Part shown: positions 1-7,603 of the stretch, in pieces | How positions within the stretch are numbered: the stretch's first letter is position 1 | Layout: each line of letters opens with the position of its first letter | Assembly (NCBI GenBank): GCA_021774695.1 | Contig: JAJFIU010000121.1 | Location: 1-33,751, forward strand | DNA from: Alphaproteobacteria bacterium | GTDB taxonomy: Bacteria; Pseudomonadota; Alphaproteobacteria; Sphingomonadales; Kordiimonadaceae | Length of the DNA stretch: 33,751 nucleotides | Reading direction: 5' to 3' | Program-made: the position numbers and the translations under genes | The notes under the pieces: model-generated | What the model saw: only the letters and a program-made list of their open reading frames with translations | Databases searched by the model: none | Told to the model about the DNA's origin: nothing

Positions 1-475
1 CGTAGACAGCCCAAGCATTTACACCCCAGTGAAAGAAGGTGATTTGCATTGCCTGTTTTGCCGCTTCAATCGATCTTGGATCCGCATCGGGCGGCGCGAG
101 AAAGTGTGTCATTGGTTCTGCCACGCCGAAGAACAGCAGCCCAATCCCAATGCCCGCCGAAAACAGCATGGCAAACCATGACAGAAAACTATAGTCAGGC
201 TCAGATTCGTTTGGTCCTAGCTTTATTTGGCCGGAACGACTGAAAGCCAAATAAAGGCAAAAAACCAGAAAACCGGCAACGGCTAGCATATATATCCAGC
301 CTACAGTCTCTGCGATCCAGGTTTGAAGTCCAGCAAACATATCGGCGGCCTGGTCTCCGGCCACTAGGGTCAGAATGACCATCAGCGCAATCAAACCTGC
401 CGCTGGGTAAAATACAGGTTTTAGAATTCCGCTCTTATTAACCGGCAATCCGTCTTCCGCAGAAACATTAAGCAT
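1..475 (-). CDS. BCCT-family osmolyte transporter, N-terminal part (runs off window)
   Basis: Secondary transporter of the betaine/carnitine/choline (BCCT) family, which imports quaternary-ammonium osmoprotectants with Na+ or H+ at the inner membrane. The reading frame starts at an ATG at 475, preceded by an AAGGGAAAG ribosome-binding site, and stays open to base 1, giving about 158 residues. Visible are a hydrophobic segment near residues 24-42, a second near 60-78, and the family-typical stretch GIGIGLLFFGVAEP followed by FHWGVNAWAVY, which belongs to the conserved core helices. The MarR/EctR-like gene lies just upstream on the same strand, fitting control of compatible-solute uptake by salt. 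The substrate cannot be told because the aromatic binding-box helices lie outside the window. Family assignment is firm; choline, betaine and ectoine transport are all open. Confidence 0.9.
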   Translation of the reverse strand, partial: MLNVSAEDGLPVNKSGILKPVFYPAAGLIALMVILTLVAGDQAADMFAGLQTWIAETVGWIYMLAVAGFLVFCLYLAFSRSGQIKLGPNESEPDYSFLSWFAMLFSAGIGIGLLFFGVAEPMTHFLAPPDADPRSIEAAKQAMQITFFHWGVNAWAVY

Positions 476-630
476 ACTGATGACAGCTTTCCCTTAGAAT
501 TCTAATCACTTACACAACTGTAGAAAAGCAGTTGGAGGCGCGGATTACCTGTTTTATCTATGAAAACCTAGCGTTCCCCTGCGCCGCGTAAAGTTGTAAC
601 GATTTGAATTCGAAGTAACAAGAACTGTTA

Positions 631-1104
631 TTATGCCTTGGGCATCTCACCCACTTCTAAAATGGGTGATGCATCCAGGTCTTCCGCACTCATCATGGAG
701 GCGATACGCTGCAGAGCGCTAACCAACATCGTGCGCTCCCAATCCTCAAGTTTACGGTACTGCCTCAAAAAGCCAGATTGCAACAGCTCGGGTGCCTCCT
801 CCAGCCGTTTGAGGCCGTCTTCGGTTAGGCAGGCATAGACGATACGCTTATCAGTGTCGGACCGCTCGCGGCGTACCACGCCCGCTTTTTCAAGCCGGTC
901 GAGTATAGAGGTGATCGTTGCTTGGCTTAGAGAGACTTCTTTGGCAACTGCGCTCGGCGAAACCCGCCCTTTACTGCGCAGGGCCTGCATTACCACAAGT
1001 TGAGGTGCCGTAAGGCCAGATTGTTTGACAAGCTGTTTTGACTGTAAATCAATCGCACGCGTGATACGGCGAATGGATATCAATATTTGGTCATAGTCAC
1101 TCAT
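631..1104 (-). CDS. MarR-family regulator, EctR-like
   Basis: A 157-residue winged-helix repressor of the MarR family. The longest frame begins further upstream at 1233, but the ATG at 1104 is preceded by AGAGGTG at proper spacing and begins with the typical MSDYDQILISIRRI, so I use it. The DNA-binding core is the stretch with SPSAVAKEVSLSQATITSILDRLEKAG and the wing RRERSDTDKRIV (roughly residues 50-95). The C-terminus, ending in DASPILEVGEM after an MMSAEDL helix, resembles EctR, the MarR protein that represses ectoine synthesis genes in halotolerant proteobacteria; that is a recollection of the family, not a search. The BCCT transporter gene follows about 155 bases downstream on the same strand. 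A role in osmotic control is inferred. No ectABC genes are in the window. Confidence 0.85.
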   Translation of the reverse strand: MSDYDQILISIRRITRAIDLQSKQLVKQSGLTAPQLVVMQALRSKGRVSPSAVAKEVSLSQATITSILDRLEKAGVVRRERSDTDKRIVYACLTEDGLKRLEEAPELLQSGFLRQYRKLEDWERTMLVSALQRIASMMSAEDLDASPILEVGEMPKA

Positions 1105-1153
1105 GTGCGGCACCTCTATATACGAGCTTTTCAAATGAACCTTGAACGTGAAA

Positions 1154-1163
1154 ACTCTAGAGT
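1154..1163. promoter_or_regulatory. Short palindrome upstream of marR, possible operator
   Basis: ACTCTAGAGT is a perfect 10-base palindrome 50 bases upstream of the marR start codon, inside the expected promoter region. MarR proteins usually repress their own gene through such dyads. Nothing else ties the site to the protein, so this is only a candidate. Confidence 0.25.
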
Positions 1164-1344
1164 AAAGCATTGAAATGAAGCAACCGATATCATTGCTTGA
1201 GGATGCTCGACGAGAGTTGTAATTGATCACCATCTGACGCAGCTGTTCCTAAACCAAATAAACGTCCCTGATTAAATATACTCGTTTGGGATTTAACATT
1301 TAGATTAGATTGATTAGATGACGAATTTGAGCAACCCACCACCT

Positions 1345-1545
1345 GAAATCGGAAGTTTGTCCTTGATGGGCCCCAAAATGAGTTTTCCGAATCAGATCGC
1401 TAGCGTGCTTTCTGTCACACGATTTTTTAACAATCTAAATATATTAATTAAATCAATTAGTTATGTGAATATCAATCAGGCTCATAACCTGAAGGCCGTA
1501 GGTTCATAGCGAAGCTGATGACGCGCAAAGTAACAAGGCTAATCC
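1345..1545 (+). repeat. Dispersed repeat, copy A, with initiator-tRNA-like anticodon arm
   Basis: First copy of a repeat found again, same strand, at 12340-12539. The 69-base core at 1477-1545 matches 12471-12539 at 60 of 69 positions without gaps. The preceding 130 bases align more weakly, but landmarks such as AAAATGAG keep the same distance (102 versus 101 bases) to the core. The core opens with TCAGG-CTCATAA-CCTGA, a 5-bp stem and 7-base loop identical in form to the anticodon arm of initiator tRNA-Met (CAU), followed by AGGCCGTAGGTTCA, the variable loop and start of the T arm. After that the tRNA likeness ends: the T stem does not close and there is no acceptor stem. It is therefore a tRNA-derived or tRNA-targeting repeat, not a tRNA gene. 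Confidence 0.75.
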
Positions 1546-1585
1546 GTCAAAAGGTAATCTCAACTAACACTGCCGCAATCGCTTG

Positions 1586-2299
1586 TCAGGGCATGCTTTC
1601 TTCGTAAAGCCGTCGCACATCAGGAATAGTGATTTGGCGTCCGTTGAAAATTGCAAGGCCGTCAGCGTGCAGGTCAGAAATGATTCGCGATAGCGTTTCC
1701 TCGCGTGCGCCAACCATGGACGCAATTTGGCGCCGCTTCATTGGTACCTTGAACGCAACCGAACCCTTATCATCCGCATTTGCAGAATGCCGCGACAGCA
1801 ACAGCAGTAAATTTATCATGCGGACCCGCACTGGGATCAGCGGTGTCCGCAAAGCCAGTGCGTCGCGCGGTCCTGGATCTCGGGCAACGGTTTTTAGATA
1901 CCGCAAGGAAAGATCACTATTTTCTCGCAGTAATGACAAAACCACAGAGCCTGGAATTAGACACACTTTGATCGGTGTAAGAGCTATGGCTGTCGCAGCG
2001 TGCGCTTCTCCCGCGAAGAAACTTCTCCAACCCAGTGTTGATCCCGCCTCGGTGACACCAAAACTGGTTTCGTTGCCAAACCGATCAAACCGGCGTAAAA
2101 AAACATGCCCTTCCTCAAGGCAATATACGCCTTTTGGATCATCGCCTTGCTCGAATAGACTGCTGCCTGCCTCATAACCACGGGCAAATTTATTAGAAGT
2201 TACACGGGTCAATTCATTAGCGGATAACTCAGCCCATTCAACCTTAGGGCATACCGAACAAGATGCGCACATTGGACCGGTTCGCCTAGTATAGGCCAT
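1586..2299 (-). CDS. FNR-type Crp/Fnr transcriptional regulator
   Basis: A 237-residue regulator: N-terminal cysteine cluster, cyclic-nucleotide-like beta-roll, dimer helix and C-terminal helix-turn-helix. ATG at 2299 follows GGGGGAGT at six bases; a TTG eight codons upstream is less likely. Cysteines at 11, 14 and 17 form C-x2-C-x2-C, and Cys113 sits in KVCLIP, aligning with the fourth cluster ligand (Cys122) of E. coli FNR in its MVCEIP segment. This suggests an oxygen-labile [4Fe-4S] cluster, though the N-terminal spacing is shorter than in E. coli FNR. The recognition helix has E201-x2-S204-R205, the contacts that read TTGAT. A perfect FNR box (2454-2467) lies between this gene and the divergent usp gene, and two more lie downstream in the phosphate cluster. 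Family certain; oxygen sensing inferred. Confidence 0.9.
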   Translation of the reverse strand: MAYTRRTGPMCASCSVCPKVEWAELSANELTRVTSNKFARGYEAGSSLFEQGDDPKGVYCLEEGHVFLRRFDRFGNETSFGVTEAGSTLGWRSFFAGEAHAATAIALTPIKVCLIPGSVVLSLLRENSDLSLRYLKTVARDPGPRDALALRTPLIPVRVRMINLLLLLSRHSANADDKGSVAFKVPMKRRQIASMVGAREETLSRIISDLHADGLAIFNGRQITIPDVRRLYEESMP

Positions 2300-2453
2300 A
2301 TCCACTCCCCCAAAATTTCCCAACTTCTTCTAAGCCGAGACCTCACAAGAAATATTATGCGTGAACTAATCTCAATGTACCAACGATTATTGTTGTTTTA
2401 GCGGCTATTTCACAACATCGGCATCGGCGTAGAAACTTCGAGCCAGCCATTTG

Positions 2454-2467
2454 TTGATATATATCAA
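2454..2467. promoter_or_regulatory. Perfect FNR box (TTGAT-ATAT-ATCAA)
   Basis: An exact match to the FNR/ANR consensus TTGAT-N4-ATCAA, in the divergent region between the FNR-type regulator (minus) and usp-Na/Pi cotransporter (plus). Centred at 2460.5, it would sit at -41.5 for a start near 2502, leaving a leader of about 60 bases before the usp ATG at 2565. That is the class II activation geometry. It could also mediate autoregulation of the regulator. Confidence 0.8.
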
Positions 2468-2564
2468 GAGAAAATATTGATCGAAATGCTACTTGGTTTC
2501 GGAAGGGGACCAAGTCACGAACTGTCTATGTTTGTCGCCAGTTCAACAAAGGACAAAAAACAAA

Positions 2565-3083
2565 ATGGGGGAAGGACATACCTTGGGAGATACACCGGAG
2601 GAGGATAGATCGGGCCCCATCCTTGTTGCAATTGACTTCTCTGACGATTCAGAAGCTGCAGCCAGTTGGGCAGTCAAGCAGGCCAGCGCGCTGAGAGCGC
2701 CGCTGTGTTTCATCCATGTTGTCCATGAACCCGTTGATCAACCAGGGTTTTACCGCGAAAACCCAAGTGATATTACTCGTCCCATGTCGGAAGTGGCGGC
2801 GGAAATGCTTAATAAATATATAGCATCTCTGGCCTACAACTTTCCTCGTATAATGGCGTTAAAAGCGGCTGAAGCTATTGTGGTAAGAGGGCTGCCGCCA
2901 ACACGCATCGTGGAGGCTGCCGAAAAAGTGGGTGCAAGCCAAATTGTTATGGGATGCCGCGGGTTGACCGGAATGCCGCGTCTGATGGTCGGCTCCCAAA
3001 CAGAACGTGTGCTCCAGCTTTCCCCAATTCCTGTAACGGCTGTAAAAGCTCCGGGCAAAAACGGAGATAACCAGGATGCGTAA
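2565..3083 (+). CDS. Universal stress protein, UspA family
   Basis: A 172-residue cytoplasmic protein with one Usp domain. ATG at 2565 follows AAAGGAC; a longer frame from a TTG at 2493 would add residues unlike the family. The domain begins with PILVAIDFSDDSE and ends with the nucleotide-binding signature G-x2-G-x9-G-S, read here as GCRG...VGSQTERVL, then the usual SPIPVTAVK strand. The intact glycines suggest ATP binding, as in the MJ0577 subgroup. Usp proteins aid survival under starvation or low oxygen, and several are FNR/ANR-controlled. The perfect FNR box about 100 bases upstream fits that. The last 8 bases overlap the start of the Na/Pi cotransporter gene, so the two are translationally coupled. 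Its exact role in phosphate physiology is unknown. Confidence 0.9.
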   Translation: MGEGHTLGDTPEEDRSGPILVAIDFSDDSEAAASWAVKQASALRAPLCFIHVVHEPVDQPGFYRENPSDITRPMSEVAAEMLNKYIASLAYNFPRIMALKAAEAIVVRGLPPTRIVEAAEKVGASQIVMGCRGLTGMPRLMVGSQTERVLQLSPIPVTAVKAPGKNGDNQDA

Positions 3084-4872
3084 CCTAACAGTATCGCCTG
3101 TGCTGGCGTGGCACGCAAAACAACGGTCATTGATTGGTCTGGCAGTTCTATTCTTAGTTTTTCTCATCTGGATTGTCACCACACCTGCGTTTGCTGCGTC
3201 GCCGGGCGGCAATGCCATCGACTGGATGGGTATGAGCTTGCAGCTTTTTGGCGGACTTGCACTTTTCCTTTTTGGCATGGAACAAATGGCATCGTCTTTG
3301 AAGCAGGTGGCCGGCGAACGTATGAAAGACATTCTCGGTCGCCTGACCGGCAATCGCTTCGTTGGCATGATCACCGGTGCTTTTGTTACGGCGATTATCC
3401 AGTCATCGTCCGTAACAACCGTTATTCTCGTGGGTTTTGTGGCCACAGGGTTGATGTCGCTCGCTCAAGCCGTTGGTGTGATTTTCGGTGCCAACATAGG
3501 GACAACGATTACCGCACAAATTGTCGCTTTCAAGGTGACAAAATTTGCGCTTTTGTTTGTCACGCTGGGCTTTGGCATGATGTTCGCTGCCAAGAAAAAC
3601 AAGATAAAACAATACGGCAGTCTGATTATGGGGCTTGGCCTGATTTTTTACGGTATGGCGGTAATGAGTGTCGGAATGAAGCCGCTAAGAAGCTTTGAGC
3701 CCTTTATCGAACTGATGGGTAGCGTATCAAATCCATTGATCGGAATTGCGGTTGCTGCGGCCTTTACTGCGCTTGTTCAATCATCGTCGGCAACGCTGGG
3801 CGTCATCATTGCACTTGCAATGCAGGGGTTGATCTCTCTCGAAGGCGGGATTGCAATGGCGCTAGGCGCCAATGTGGGAACTTGTGTAACAGCGGGGCTT
3901 GCTGCAATAGGCCAGCCACGCGAAGCTGTGCGCGTTGCGGTCGCTCATGTGTTGTTCAATGTCATTGGCGTATTGTTGATAGTCGGCTTCATCCCTTATT
4001 TTGCAGATTTAATCCGGTCCGTTTCCCCGAACTACGGGGACATGAGCGGGCAGGCGAGATTGGCGGCTGAAACACCGCGTCAAATCGCCAACGCTCATTC
4101 CATCTTCAATGCCATTATAGCAATTGGTTTTATGCCTTTTCTTAGTCCGTTTGCGCGACTATGCGAACGACTTGTGCCGGATCAACCACTCGAAAAATCA
4201 CTTGTGATCAAGGCTAAATATCTAGATCCGACGCTGCTGGAAACCCCGGTTTTTGCACTAGACAGGGCCCGCTTTGAAATTGGTCGAATGGCCGGGTTAG
4301 TCAATGAAATGTTAAAACAGTCCCTGCCAACAGTGATGACGGGAACAGCGGAAGAGTTAGAAGAAATTGCCGACATGGATGCTGATGTTGACGCTCTATA
4401 TGCCGAGATTATTGACTATCTCGGACGGGTCAGTGTCAAGGAGCTGTCAGATAGTGAAACCAAGCAATTGATGCGCCTGTTTGAAATGGCGCAGCGGATT
4501 GAAGACATCGGTGACACGATAGAGACAGGCATGGTTATGTTGGGACTGCGGCGGATAGCGGACGGCATCGTTATAAGCCCGACAACGCTGGAAAAAATAA
4601 TGGAATTCCACGCACAGGTTGTTCATGCCATGGAGCTAACGGCAGACGTCATCAAAAAGCAGGATGGCAAGAAATTAAAGCAAGTTAAAGGGATGAAACA
4701 AGACATAGCCCGGATGGCCGAAGCCGCTGCACGGCATGAAGTATCGCGCCTGACGGCTGATGCCCCTAACCGGGTAAACACCTACACCCGCGAAGTCGAA
4801 ATTATCGATTATCTAAGTCGTATTTTCAAACGCTGTCGCCGAGTTGCAAAAACAGCGATGGCATCTGCTTAA
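3076..4872 (+). CDS. Na+/phosphate cotransporter (NptA/PNaS family) with C-terminal PhoU-like domain
   Basis: A 598-residue inner-membrane protein predicted to import (or in some bacteria export) inorganic phosphate with sodium. Residues 15-40 form a first hydrophobic segment. Two inverted repeats each carry the hallmark QSSS motif, at 109-112 (AIIQSSSVTT) and 235-238 (ALVQSSSATL), each followed by a G-A-N-[IV]-G-T turn. From about residue 395 the protein becomes soluble and helical, as in the PhoU-like domain fused to many NptA proteins, with acidic E/D-rich helices around 420-540. Start ATG 3076 overlaps the usp stop region. It is one of two phosphate transporters in the cluster, the other being Pit. 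Family certain; transport direction and regulation inferred. Confidence 0.92.
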   Translation: MRNLTVSPVLAWHAKQRSLIGLAVLFLVFLIWIVTTPAFAASPGGNAIDWMGMSLQLFGGLALFLFGMEQMASSLKQVAGERMKDILGRLTGNRFVGMITGAFVTAIIQSSSVTTVILVGFVATGLMSLAQAVGVIFGANIGTTITAQIVAFKVTKFALLFVTLGFGMMFAAKKNKIKQYGSLIMGLGLIFYGMAVMSVGMKPLRSFEPFIELMGSVSNPLIGIAVAAAFTALVQSSSATLGVIIALAMQGLISLEGGIAMALGANVGTCVTAGLAAIGQPREAVRVAVAHVLFNVIGVLLIVGFIPYFADLIRSVSPNYGDMSGQARLAAETPRQIANAHSIFNAIIAIGFMPFLSPFARLCERLVPDQPLEKSLVIKAKYLDPTLLETPVFALDRARFEIGRMAGLVNEMLKQSLPTVMTGTAEELEEIADMDADVDALYAEIIDYLGRVSVKELSDSETKQLMRLFEMAQRIEDIGDTIETGMVMLGLRRIADGIVISPTTLEKIMEFHAQVVHAMELTADVIKKQDGKKLKQVKGMKQDIARMAEAAARHEVSRLTADAPNRVNTYTREVEIIDYLSRIFKRCRRVAKTAMASA

Positions 4873-4960
4873 AGACAGATTGGAATAGAGTTCTGGCGGC
4901 CTGTACTCATGGTTGCAAGCTTATCAGATTGTATTGTGTTTTTACAAGCTGGGATACCGT

Positions 4961-5332
4961 CTAGAAAAAATCTCGCCTTGAAATAACACCCAGAATAGTG
5001 CCGTCGCCATCAAGAACAGGTAGGTGCCGGTACCCGCCGCGGTCCATCGACCATAGCGCGTCGCTAACGGACGTCTCGGGCGACGCAAAATCAGGATCGG
5101 GCGTCATCACCTGGTCGAGAGTGGCTGTCGCGAGGTCAAAATCGGCATCCACCATAAGCCGCACCATATCACGCTCGGTAAATATACCGACTAATTGCTT
5201 GTCTTCCACCACAAGCACCGCGCCGATATCATGAGCCTTCATGCTGTTGGCGGCTTCCCACACAATCGCCTCTGGGGGTAGTGCAACTACGGTCTGCCCA
5301 GCTACCAACTCAAGAATGCTTTTTGGGGCCAT
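4961..5332 (-). CDS. Tandem CBS-domain protein
   Basis: A 123-residue protein made almost entirely of a CBS pair (Bateman module), which usually binds adenine nucleotides and reports energy state. The first CBS motif covers about residues 8-60 (VWEAANSMKAHDIGAVLVVE then GIFTERDMVR) and the second 70-123 (SVSDALWSMDRGGYRHLPV then GVISRRDFF). The ATG at 5332 has GGGAGAA six bases upstream. It is convergent with the Na/Pi transporter and divergent from the DUF47-pit pair. A FixK-type palindrome 64-77 bases upstream of its start is well placed for class II activation of this gene. No catalytic domain is attached; it probably acts on a partner not identifiable here. Confidence 0.88.
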   Translation of the reverse strand: MAPKSILELVAGQTVVALPPEAIVWEAANSMKAHDIGAVLVVEDKQLVGIFTERDMVRLMVDADFDLATATLDQVMTPDPDFASPETSVSDALWSMDRGGYRHLPVLDGDGTILGVISRRDFF

Positions 5333-5395
5333 GTTATTTCTCCCGATGCTTGGCTATTATTCATCGCAGAAAACCACAAAAACAAAAAACTTTCG

Positions 5396-5409
5396 TTGAC
5401 CCTTGTCAA
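5396..5409. promoter_or_regulatory. FixK/FNR-type box (TTGAC-CCTT-GTCAA)
   Basis: A perfect inverted repeat matching the alphaproteobacterial FixK/FNR consensus TTGA(C/T)-N4-(A/G)TCAA. It lies in the 286-base divergent region between the CBS gene (minus) and DUF47-pit (plus). A -41.5 placement gives a minus-strand start near 5361 with a 29-base leader for the CBS gene; toward DUF47 the leader would be about 175 bases, so the CBS gene is the better-placed target. Confidence 0.65.
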
Positions 5410-5618
5410 TGTTTTCCTGTGTCAGTGATCCTAAAGCTAATTTCACAATCTTTTGCAAATTGGTTGGACGGGTTGTACGGGCTGGTGCGCACCTTTTGGG
5501 TTGGCAATACGTAGCACGGCCCGTGTCATACGTAGCTGAGAATACGCAATTTAATGAGAAAAACCGCTATTTTTTGAGTTCTGTATTTATCATTTAATGA
5601 ACCTGGATAGGAAAAAAC

Positions 5619-6299
5619 ATGGTTGCTAAAAATCCGTTTTCCGATCTCTTTGGACGGTCGCCGATCAAACCTCTGCAACATCATATTGAAGTTGTTCAAA
5701 AATGCGCGCTGCTAACAGTTGATTTATTTGATGCCGTTTTTGCGGGCAATAGAGATGAGGTGCAAGAGCAAATCAATCGCATATTTGAAGTCGAGTCCGA
5801 GGCCGATCAGATCAAGAATGACTTACGGGAGCATTTGCCGAAAAGCCTGCTCATGCCCATTGATCGCCGCGATTTACTCGAAATTCTGAACTTGCAAGAC
5901 GCCATTGCAGATACGGCGCAAGATATTGCTGCCATTGTTCAACTACGACGGTTTGAAGTGCCTGAAGAGTTACAGCAGCCTTTTATGCTGCTGGTTAGAA
6001 GGTCTATCGACGCCTGCAATCAATGCTCGCTTATTATAAACGAACTGGACGAACTTGTTGCCACTGGTTTTAGAGGCCGAACCTCCGATGTTGTCCATGA
6101 AATGATCGCAGAGCTCAACAAGATTGAATCGGATGCGGATAACCTTGGTAATGATTTAAGCCGCGAGTTATTCCGGCACGACGCGACCATGAGTCCGGTT
6201 TCGCTGATGTTGACTTTCCGGGTCGTGGAGCTGATTGGCGGCATGGCTGATTATGCAGAAATGGTTGGCAACCGTCTTCGTCTTGTCTTAGCGCGCTAA
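5619..6299 (+). CDS. DUF47/PhoU-like protein paired with Pit transporter
   Basis: A 226-residue all-helical protein of the DUF47 (TIGR00153) family, relatives of PhoU that pair with Pit transporters and are thought to regulate them or bind metals. The two PhoU-type metal motifs are visible as EVESEADQIKNDLR (about residues 52-65) and KIESDADNLGNDLSRE (about 165-180), both of the ExxxDxxxxxD type. The N-terminal FxxLFGRSP is typical. ATG 5619 is preceded by a GGATAGG-like site. The pit gene begins 22 bases after its stop, so they form an operon. It is cytoplasmic and probably docks on the transporter. Family assignment is strong; effect on transport is inferred. Confidence 0.9.
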   Translation: MVAKNPFSDLFGRSPIKPLQHHIEVVQKCALLTVDLFDAVFAGNRDEVQEQINRIFEVESEADQIKNDLREHLPKSLLMPIDRRDLLEILNLQDAIADTAQDIAAIVQLRRFEVPEELQQPFMLLVRRSIDACNQCSLIINELDELVATGFRGRTSDVVHEMIAELNKIESDADNLGNDLSRELFRHDATMSPVSLMLTFRVVELIGGMADYAEMVGNRLRLVLAR

Positions 6300-6321
6300 C
6301 AACTCCCAGGGGGGAATTTCA

Positions 6322-7587
6322 ATGGATATTATTAGCCAGTACGGCACTATTTTCGTCATTTTGGCCCTTGTCTTTGGTCTTTACATGACATGGGGGATCG
6401 GAGCAAACGACGTCGCCAATGTGATGGGAACATCAGTTGGATCAGGCGCGATTACGGTTAAAACCGCGATCATTATCGCCGCCATATTCGAATTTCTTGG
6501 TGCCGCGATGGCCGGAGGGCATGTAACCCAAACCATTCGCAAGGGCATTATTGACGCGAGCGGTTTCGTCGATAACCCGGAGTTAATGATATACGGCATG
6601 CTTGCCGCACTGCTGGCAGCGGCTGTCTGGTTGATGATCGCGTCTTCCCGAGGCTGGCCGGTGTCTACCACACATTCGATTGTCGGTGCCCTTGTTGGTT
6701 TTGCGATTGCAGCAGTAGGAATGGAAGCCGTGGCATGGGACAAAATTGGTCAAATTGTTGCCAGTTGGCTGGTTTCTCCAGCGCTGGGCGGCGGTATTGC
6801 TTTTGTATTGATGATGAGCATTCGCTATCTGATTTTTGAAACGGACCACCCCTTTGAACAGGCAAAAAAATGGGGTCCTGTTTATATTTTCTTTGTCGGG
6901 TTTATTATATCGCTGGTGACCATTTTCAAGGGCTTAAAGCATCTCAATATCGAGCTTTCTGTTGAAATGAGTTTTCTTGTTGCTGTTATTTTTGGACTTG
7001 TGGTCGCGGCGATTGGCTGGGCCATGATCCGCAGAATTACGGTGGATAAAAAAGCAGACAAAGATTACCATTTTGCCAGCGTTGAAAAAGTTTTCACACC
7101 GATGATGATTTTTACCGCCTGTGCAATGGCCTTTGCCCACGGATCCAATGATGTGGCAAATGGTGTTGGGCCAATCGCGGCGGTTTACGGCATCGTGCAA
7201 AGCGGCGGAGAAGTTTTGCAGAAGTCCAGTATGCCAATCTGGATCCTGTTGATCGGTGGTTTTGGCATCGTCATTGGATTGGCGACATACGGTTACAAAG
7301 TGATGCAAACAATTGGCACCAAAATCACCGAGCTAACGCCGACACGGGGTTTTTGTGCCACGATGGCCGCCGCTGCAACCGTTGTGTTGGCGTCGCGGAC
7401 CGGCATGCCTGTGTCAACCACCCATATTGCGGTGGGAGCCGTCGTGGGTGTTGGTATGGCAAGAGGGGTCGGTGCCATTGACCTGCGCGTTGTCACTGGC
7501 ATCGTTATGTCCTGGGTGATTACGTTACCTGTTGGCGGCATTCTGGCAGCATTGTTTTACTTCACGCTCAGAGGCGCCTTCTCGTAA
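6322..7587 (+). CDS. Pit-family inorganic phosphate transporter
   Basis: A 421-residue integral membrane transporter of the PiT family, which carries metal-phosphate with protons (bacterial) or sodium. The two inverted halves each begin with the family signature: GANDVANVMGTSVGSGAI at about residues 27-44 and GSNDVANGVGPIAAV at about 275-289. Each half is followed by a P-V-S-T-T-H motif (about residues 113-118 and 357-362). A central hydrophilic loop near residues 235-250 separates the halves. ATG 6322 follows a very strong AGGGGGGAA site, 22 bases after the DUF47 stop. It is the second phosphate importer of this cluster and would supply the polyphosphate kinases encoded downstream. No frameshift or missing motif seen. 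Confidence 0.93.
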   Translation: MDIISQYGTIFVILALVFGLYMTWGIGANDVANVMGTSVGSGAITVKTAIIIAAIFEFLGAAMAGGHVTQTIRKGIIDASGFVDNPELMIYGMLAALLAAAVWLMIASSRGWPVSTTHSIVGALVGFAIAAVGMEAVAWDKIGQIVASWLVSPALGGGIAFVLMMSIRYLIFETDHPFEQAKKWGPVYIFFVGFIISLVTIFKGLKHLNIELSVEMSFLVAVIFGLVVAAIGWAMIRRITVDKKADKDYHFASVEKVFTPMMIFTACAMAFAHGSNDVANGVGPIAAVYGIVQSGGEVLQKSSMPIWILLIGGFGIVIGLATYGYKVMQTIGTKITELTPTRGFCATMAAAATVVLASRTGMPVSTTHIAVGAVVGVGMARGVGAIDLRVVTGIVMSWVITLPVGGILAALFYFTLRGAFS

Positions 7588-7603
7588 TTTCACCAGAAGA
7601 CTC

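Larger units (their letters stand above)
1105..1585. other. Gene-free, AT-rich spacer between marR and the FNR-type regulator
   Basis: These 481 bases hold the presumed marR promoter (1105-1240), an AT-rich stretch, and the first copy of the dispersed repeat (about 1345-1545). A 63-codon frame at 1318-1509 crosses the repeat; it has no convincing ribosome-binding site and no family resemblance, so I do not call it a gene. Confidence 0.6.

Noticed and set aside
1222-1235. FNR-like TTGAT-CACC-ATCTG upstream of marR
   Set aside because: The second half has two mismatches in its five conserved bases, so it is not counted with the perfect boxes.
1470-1510. tRNA-fMet gene suggested by the CAT anticodon arm
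   Set aside because: No D arm, no acceptor stem, no closing T arm and no CCA end; only about 35 bases resemble a tRNA. The same holds for 12468-12502.
1629-2177. 182-codon plus-strand frame
   Set aside because: Runs opposite the FNR-type regulator, whose motifs are intact; no ribosome-binding site or family likeness.
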